A stretch of 64,000 nucleotides of DNA from Dryas octopetala (Eukaryota > Streptophyta > Magnoliopsida > Rosales > Rosaceae): assembly GCA_963921425.1 (NCBI GenBank), contig OY992839.1:15417409-15481408 (forward strand), written 5' to 3'. A model generated the notes under the pieces. That model ran no database searches and was not told the DNA's origin. It worked only from the letters and a program-made list of their open reading frames with translations. Of the stretch, positions 57,975 through 64,000 are shown piece after piece. Position 1 is the stretch's first letter; the number at the start of each line of letters is the position of its first letter. The position numbers were made by a program, and so were the translations under genes.

Positions 57975-59848
57975 ATAAATACTGCCCTATTTCTTTGGGC
58001 AAATGTTCAACCTCGGAATTTACACAGCTAAGAATTTGTAAGTTTGTTAATTGTCCAACTAGAGCTATGTCTCCCAGCAAGCATCCATCTAAACACAACG
58101 TCTGAAGATTCTTTAGAAACTGAAAAGATGAAGGCAGAGACGGAAAACGATGTTTGGTTAAATCCAACACTTTGAGATTTTTCATTTCTTCAAAAAAGTT
58201 GCATGGGATTTCCATGGAGTCATCAACTTTCCTAGCAAAGCAAAACATTTCTAGTTCTTGGCATTCCAAAACTTGAGGAAGCATGGGTATATTGCCATAA
58301 AGCAAAGAGATCTTAGTGCACTTTTTCAAGAAATCCTTATTTGGCCATTTTTTTTTTCAATTCACCTCCATATTCGATTGATAAGACATGTTGAACTCTG
58401 AATGCAATCCGGTTAGCAACATCGCGTACAAGATCATGCATCCTGACACCGAGATTATCATTAGTGTGCAACAAGAGACAAGAATCTTTAAGTTTTTCAA
58501 CCATTGAATGTAACGCATCCCATGCTGCTTCCACTGTATCCATACTTTTAAACAAATCCAAACCCATACCATATTTCAACAAGTCTTTCAAAGCGATATA
58601 GTTCCCCCATCCAGCAATACTTCCACAAAGCAAGAGCAATGGCTTAAGCTCCTTATCATCCAATTGGTCGTAACTCCACTCTAGAGCCATGTATGCTTTT
58701 TTGGTCAATTCTTCTTCTTTGTCGAACTCTTTTAGTCTTCTCAAGGCATCATTCCATGCATGTGGCTTGTTTCTATTTTTTAAAGCCCTTGCAACTGTGA
58801 CAACTAAAACTGGCAAGCCTCCACATTTTTGGGCTACTTTGGTTGCTACTTCTCGTATTGCGGAATGTTTAACTACATCTCCGGACATCTTCTCAAATAA
58901 ACGCCAAGTTTCTTCTTTGTTTAAAACTTGCAGCAGAAACTCTTTTTGTGTGCCCATATCAGAGGATAATACATTTCGAATTCTAGATGTTAACAATATT
59001 TTGCAAGTCGCCAAACGAGGAAGTCCCAAAGACTCCAAATCAATTTTTTCCTGAATGTCATCTAAAATTACAAGAATATTTTTGTCTTTTACCCTTTCAC
59101 ATATACGAGCTCTGAAAGGTATACTCTTATCCTTAGGAACATCCAGACCTAACTGTTGAGCAATCTCTTGTTGAATTCTTTCCAAGTTTGAACTATTTTT
59201 CACATCCAGAACCATGACCACATCATCAAATAACTTTGTATCTGCTTTTGCTTGCCTATAAACTTCTTTGACGAGTGTTGTCTTGCCCACACCCCCAATA
59301 CCGTACAACCCAATCGTGTCAGCAGTAGGATTTCTCAGTTCATCCATGATATTCTTCAGAATTAGATCCCTTGAATGAAAGGCCCCGTAATCTTTGGTAG
59401 ATACGGTCCAGACCTCTTGTGGGGAAACATCGCTTGCAAAATTGGTAAACTCTCTTTTTTCATGGAGTTCAACAACCACAGGCACCAATTTTGTTGATTT
59501 CCTGCTTAGCTGATAACGGAGCTTCAGATTAGGACAAAATCCATGGAGACACTTCATCTTTCCTTGGCCTTCAGCTTCAAAGATCCGGTTTGCCTCTCCA
59601 ATGATCTTTTCCACATCTTCCAACCAGATGTTGACGTCGGCTCCAACTTTTCTACCTTTTCTTTCTTCTTCAACAATCTTTTGCTGCAAATTCTCTCTGT
59701 CAGCACCCAAGTGGCGCACTTGACTCTGTAGATTCTGGAAGTTGCTTTTGTAGTGAAACAGATAACCCACTTGGCGTCCAACTGGTTCAACAGTGTACTC
59801 GGCAATTTTTCCAACAATCCCAGTACCAATTGCAATAAGACACTCCAT
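57975..59848 (-). pseudogene. CC-NBS-LRR resistance-type gene A, frameshifted and LRR-truncated
   Basis: From Met 59848 (MECLIAIGTG, the usual family start; an upstream in-frame Met at 60001 lies in likely intron). Domains in order: coiled coil (about residues 25-70), P-loop GIGGVGKTTLVKE (59.3 kb), kinase-2 KNILVILDDIQ, RNBS-B CKILLTSRIRNVL, GLPL-like KCGGLPVLVVTVARALK, and MHDLVRDVA in place of MHDV (58.45 kb). At 58348-58357 an A10 run (minus strand) shifts the frame and creates a stop (58337). One base fewer would continue GELKKKWPNKDFLKKCTKIS into LRRs (LKVLDLTKHRFPSLPSSFQF and two more). The LRR is cut near 57975 and joined to paralogue B. The family consists of intracellular immune receptors that bind ADP/ATP. 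The homopolymer shift could be a base-calling error, but the LRR truncation could not. Confidence 0.93.
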
Positions 59849-60275
59849 ATATTCAAGAAGAGGATGACAACAAAGCTGCAATGAGATTCGAATACTGTTG
59901 ATAAAGTCTATTAATTGTGTGGTAAGGTAGGATGGAATACTGCCTTCGATATATAATTCAATTGTTTGGAATTGGATATATATGTATAGAAAACATCGCA
60001 ATTAATGAAATCAAGCAAGAAAATTAAAGGCCGTACCTTATCACTCTTGTGGTTAATTATGATTGAATGATCGAAGCTAGTAACTGCTCTTCAAATTCCT
60101 TCGCGAACTTAGAATGAACAGAGAGCGAGCTTAAAGAACTGAGAGCGGGTAACCTTTTTTTTTTTGCCTCTTTTTCCCTTAATTATAAGGTTCTTTTGTA
60201 GACAAATGCAAAGTAAACTTAAGCAAACAGAAGGTGGCAATAACAGGCAGAGTAGGAATGCAGGAAATATAAGTG

Positions 60276-60317
<42 letters not shown>

Positions 60318-60620
60318 GGTTGGTTTTCTTAATAAATTTGAAAAGTACGAACGTAGAGAACAAACAATGAAAACAGGAAGTAAAAGCAAAAGAAGAAGGT
60401 TGCTGCAACGTCGAACAAACTGCAATTAAATGTGCAGAGAGAAGGTACTTAAATTAGAGGACAAAATAATGAAAACATTATTCAATTAATTAATGAAACC
60501 TAGTGCATGCTTAATAAGGATCAATATAAATCAGTTGTTCTTAAGTTGGTACGTACCTTGGCTTAGAGCACAGGAGGAAGAATGTCGATCAAAACGATGA
60601 ATGAGTTTCAGAAATTGGAT
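59849..60620 (-). promoter_or_regulatory. Probable 5' leader of the NBS-LRR gene with non-coding exons
   Basis: On the minus strand two splice-donor-like sites are visible: AGTGATAAG|GTACGG at about 60036 and AAGCCAAG|GTACGTACC at about 60556. A T-rich acceptor tract lies just upstream of the coding exon. This resembles the intron-containing leaders of this gene family. A T homopolymer of about 40 bases lies at 60275-60314. No clear TATA box was picked. Confidence 0.4.
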
Positions 60621-60749
60621 GCGATGGAGATTTAACGAGTCAACTATTGCACGTAGCAAATGGATGGCAGAACTGAAAGGGTAAGCACAAATTGATCAGA
60701 GTTTTTGAGTATTGACTTCAAGTCTTCGAAGACAGCAAAACGTACCAAC

Positions 60750-61135
60750 TTAATTAATCCCAACGATGAATTCAACTCTTCCTATTAATTAATATAAACT
60801 CCAACATTATTACAAGTTTATTTATTTAATTTTGTCACCATACTTAATCCCGACGACAACTTCAACCCTTCCCATTAATTAATATAAAATCCAACATTAT
60901 TACAAATTTATTTATTTAAATAAGCATGTGTATTATTTTTTTGAAAGCATCTTTAAAGTTGCAATAATTACGCCACTTTCTCTCCTTTTACATGCTACCT
61001 AACCTAATCATTTTGTCACTACTGCCCGACGACTTCAACTCTTCCCATTAATTAATATAGAATCCAAAATAATTACAAAGTTTATTTAAATAAGCATGTG
61101 CACTAATTTTCTCGAAGGCATCTTTTAAGACTCAC
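60750..61135. repeat. Three imperfect copies of a ~100-bp unit upstream of the NBS-LRR
   Basis: Copies near 60750, 60846 and 61027 share CAACTCTTCCCATTAATTAA then TATAAAATCCAACATTATTA and CAAATTTATTTATTTAA. Copies 2 and 3 also share AATAAGCATGTGYAYTAATT then AAGGCATCTTT. They differ at roughly 10-15% of positions. They lie 900-1300 bp upstream of the start codon, at the promoter side. Confidence 0.8.
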
Positions 61136-61886
61136 AGGGAAGCCTGAAGCGCAGGTTAGGCATTAATTACTATTTCGCGGAGACTCATCTGTTTCTCTTT
61201 TTTTTGTCAAGATAGTCTTGTTCTGTAAATTACTTGTAATTAAAGCTCTGTAAGGGGATTTTCATATTTCTCATTTGTACCAATTGGGAAGGGCACTGAA
61301 TTTGCTTCCTGGCCCTTTATCTTATCATTCGCTTTTACTCCTCTATGTGTAGAGTTGGCTAAGGAAAAGGGGCAATTACGTTAAAATATTTAGGCAGAGG
61401 ATTCAATCATGGGTTAGTTGTTGTCATGTCCTTTTATGATAATAATCAATACAAGGTATATTAATTTGACAATCTCATACTAGTTGATTATAAATACCCT
61501 TTGGTTTATAATTATATTAAAAGGAATGGAATCTTTAATCCTCACTGACCATAAACAGACAAAGGACAACAACTTTGCTCCATCCTCGGTTGCAATTGCC
61601 TAGTTAGGTTCTAGTCAAGCTTGATTTCCAGCAAAAAATTCAAAGTCTAAATCATAAAATTTCACTATATATAAGACATAAGCATTAATATATTAATTAT
61701 TGCCTTGAATGTGTGAAGTTGTAAACCTATTGCTCGTGCCTAGCAATATAAGGTTTAAGGACTACATCAACAACCAAGATTAGTTTATTTTTAAGATAAG
61801 TTGGATAATTTTTTAATGAAAAATATTCATATCTATATATATTAAAGCAAACTGGAAGTAGAGAGCTCCAAGATCTTGGAACCATA

Positions 61887-62107
61887 TGTAACGCCCCAAA
61901 CCTCGGGCCCATAAATACACTGAAATATTGCCATTTAAACCCCTTTTCAAAGAATGAGTCATGCACTTAACATAATAAATAAATACATATAATAAATCAA
62001 AGTGCGAGCCCAAAAACATTTAAGCAAAACCATTGTGTAAAAACAATTAAATAAATCTTTCTGAGTCTCACTGCCTTGTCTTCTCCTCACTGCCTCCTCA
62101 ACCAGCT
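61887..62107. mobile_element. LTR start fragment (TGTAACGCCCC)
   Basis: TGTAACGCCCCAAACCTCGG is a typical left end of gypsy-type plant LTRs and resembles the TGTCACGCCCC start at 50240. After about 220 bp the sequence runs into hairpin array 5 without a TTACA end. It is therefore a truncated LTR. The stretch 61140-61886 holds no recognisable feature. Confidence 0.5.
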
Positions 62108-62760
62108 TAACCTTCGATCAAGAAAGTGGTAACCAAGCCCAACCTTGACAAAAGTTATCATTTTCTTGATTTTTTTTCTCAAGAAAGTGGTAACGTTTTT
62201 TGCTTGGCTGATTTGTTTACCATTTTCTTGAGGATTGGTTCAAGAAAATGGTAACTTGGATCAAGAAAATGGTAACTTACCATTTCTTGAGAAAAAGTTG
62301 CCATTTCTTGAGGAAAAAAATCAAGAAAATGATAACTTTGGTCAAGGTTAGAATTGGTTACCACATTCTTGAACCAGTTACTATTTTCTTGATCGAACGA
62401 TCAAGAAAGTGGTAACGTTTTTTACCTCACTGATTTGTTACCATTTTCTTGATCTTTAGTTCAAGAAAATGGTAACTTACCATTTTTTGAGAAAAAGTAA
62501 TCATTTCTTGAGGAAAAAAATAAAAAAAATGGTAATTTTGGTCATGATTAGGCTTGGTTACCACATTTTTGAACCAAGTTACCATTTTCTTGATCGAACG
62601 ATCAAAAAAGTGGTAACTTGGTTTGAGGCAAGGTTTTGGTTACCATTTTCTTGATGTTTGGTTCAAGAAAATGGTAACTTCGATCAAGAATATGGTAAGT
62701 TACCAAATCTTGATCAAGAGTTACCATTATCTTGAGGGATGCATAAAAAAAATGGTAAAA
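62108..62760. repeat. TTACC hairpin array 5
   Basis: About three units (equivalent positions 62248, 62469 and 62671), ending in the same variant end unit as arrays 2 and 3 (CTTGAGGGATGCATAAAAAA). The left edge is the LTR fragment. No leader or cargo follows: 62790-63120 is AT-rich and empty. This array lies beyond the NBS-LRR genes, outside the main MULE cluster. Confidence 0.9.
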
Positions 62761-63132
62761 CTTGTTTACCAGTTCAGCAGGTTATCTATTTTTTTATTTT
62801 TATTTGATGTGGAGGCATTAAGTTCCCCACATTAAAATCTATAACGATTTAAGATTTATAATAGTTTAAATCTATAAGTTTTAAGCCTTTAAAGTCGAGA
62901 GATTACATTGTAACCCAAAATGAAATTAAAAAATTAACAAATAACAAGGAATTAAGTCCTGAGTCTTTCGACTATCACACAATGAGTCAGTGACAGTTTG
63001 TGGGATTCACATACAATCACAATTCTATTAAAACTTATTGGTGAGTATTCAAACTTCCGAACTTATCAATGATCGATAAATGGTCTATATAATAAACACT
63101 TATAAATGATATAACTAACAAAAAAAAAAACT

Positions 63133-63180
63133 AATTTCACTTTGAAATTCGATTGACAAGTTCAATGATCTCTCTCATTT
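63133..63180 (-). pseudogene. Remnant of a protein kinase C-terminus
   Basis: The minus strand reads QPQMREIIELVNRISK then TGA, matching the end of the kinase at the right edge (RPPMTEVIELLNRISA then TGA). Upstream the match is lost. About 16 codons survive, so this is the tail of a former tandem copy. Its flanks contain no other kinase motif. Confidence 0.6.
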
Positions 63181-63877
63181 GGGGTTGATAAAAATCTTGT
63201 GCACGTACTATAAGGTGGACCTGTGGACCCATAAAGTAAAAATGTTGTAGCAACTAGCAAGTTTTTACTTTTGCAATGTGTATTAAGTAATTGTGGTGGA
63301 CTAAGCTACATATAGGAAAGCTGCACTATGACAATCTTTGGTCTTGTCTTGCAAGTGCCGTATTTGGAAGAGAAAGGACGACAATGTATTATTGTGTTCA
63401 TACCTAGCTATGCTTTGGTCATGTCTTGTAGTTGACGCTTACAATGCATTGTTGTTTACTTGTTTTCATACCAATATATACTTAGGATTTTCCTCAAAAC
63501 ATGCTATAGGTTAGGTGCAATCAAGTATCAAAGAAGCAATTTGAAGCATTTGAGTGTAGAGAAAAAACAAGGACAATAGCGTAATACTCGTGTGAGATAT
63601 AGTGTTCTTGAAAAGTATTCTGAATGTGGGTGTACGTTTAGACATGTAAAATTTAGTAGTAAAAAAATCTGCTAGCTATCAATTATTTGGTGGTTAACAA
63701 CATATAAAGTTCACCTATTTCATGCCAAAATTTGATTTAACCGTTCAATATATGGGGCATTCCGGTTGAAAACATCATAAGGTAACACATAAGAAAGCAA
63801 CCCTAATTAATAGTCCTTTACATTAATTGGCTTGAACCAAATCACTAACATTACTCACAAAAGGGTGCGCATCAATT

Positions 63878-64000
63878 TCAAGCCGAAATTCGATTCAAGA
63901 GTTCAATGACCTCTGTCATTGGGGGCCTTTCTCTTGAAATCTCAACAGCACATAAGCAAGCAATGTTAAAATACTCTTTCACGTTCCCTACAACCAAATT
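63878..64000 (-). CDS. Protein kinase (receptor-like), C-terminal 40 residues, partial
   Basis: The open frame enters from the right edge on the minus strand and ends at TGA 63878-63880: VKEYFNIACLCAVEISRERP then PMTEVIELLNRIS. This is kinase subdomain XI, with the invariant Arg of the S.ERP motif and the closing helix, as in plant receptor-like kinases. The catalytic core and any ectodomain lie outside the window. The strand is the same as the NBS-LRR genes. Whether the gene is intact cannot be judged. Confidence 0.8.
   Translation of the reverse strand, partial: NLVVGNVKEYFNIACLCAVEISRERPPMTEVIELLNRISA

Overview
This is a nuclear window from a flowering plant, most likely a woody eudicot. 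The evidence is TIR transposons of plant type (CACTA, hAT, PIF/Harbinger, Mutator-like), GT-AG introns in AT-rich DNA, plant-only families (FAR1-type transposase, plant mobile domain, RPS2-like CC-NBS-LRR, GUB-WAK domain) and many degenerate telomere-like CCCTAAA stretches. The genus cannot be named from the sequence alone. There is no bacterial, organellar or CRISPR content, and I saw no tRNA or rRNA gene.

Nearly the whole window is nested transposons, and several boundaries can be proven by target-site duplications (TSDs). From 1.9 to 12.4 kb a probable hAT element (TSD GATAAACT) contains a CACTA element (2691-8962, TSD ACA), which contains a small hAT MITE (5171-6329, TSD ATGTCTTC). The same outer element holds a Pack-type segment (about 9.1-11.9 kb) with scraps of three host genes: a WAK receptor, an RRM protein and a PP2C phosphatase. 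At 12895-16858 is a PIF/Harbinger element (TSD TCA) with a decayed transposase and a decayed Myb/SANT-like ORF1. A shortened relative of it (27416-28398, TSD TAA) sits inside a second CACTA element (21602-28594, TSD TAC).

From 17 to 57 kb lies a cluster of Mutator-like (MULE) material. It has a FAR1-type transposase in one reading frame with three stops (18719-20986), a plant-mobile-domain gene with one stop (29499-32434), an antisense ULP1-like SUMO protease gene (34.9-38.1 kb), a small GRF-type zinc-finger ORF (48029-48520), and captured fragments of an Argonaute gene (39.5-40.3 and 53.6-54.7 kb) and an O-fucosyltransferase gene (55.3-55.6 kb). These cargoes are embedded in repeated modules. 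One is a leader exon, seen upstream of the transposase, the GRF ORF and the Argonaute fragment. Another is a roughly 90-bp dispersed module present at least eight times. A third is a family of ~223-bp hairpin-rich arrays built on TTACCATTTTCTTGA and its complement, at five loci, one of them split by a 2.1-kb solo LTR.

The right end carries host resistance-type genes on the minus strand. A CC-NBS-LRR gene (start 59848) is frameshifted in an A10 run and its LRR is fused to a second, ~93% identical paralogue. That paralogue is broken by a 330-bp solo LTR and truncated at a hairpin array. The C-terminus of a protein kinase gene runs off the right edge, and a tiny degenerate copy of the same C-terminus lies at 63.1 kb. 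Apart from the GRF ORF and the partial kinase, every coding region recognised here is broken, so the window is best read as a transposon graveyard holding gene fragments that could be a source of small RNA.
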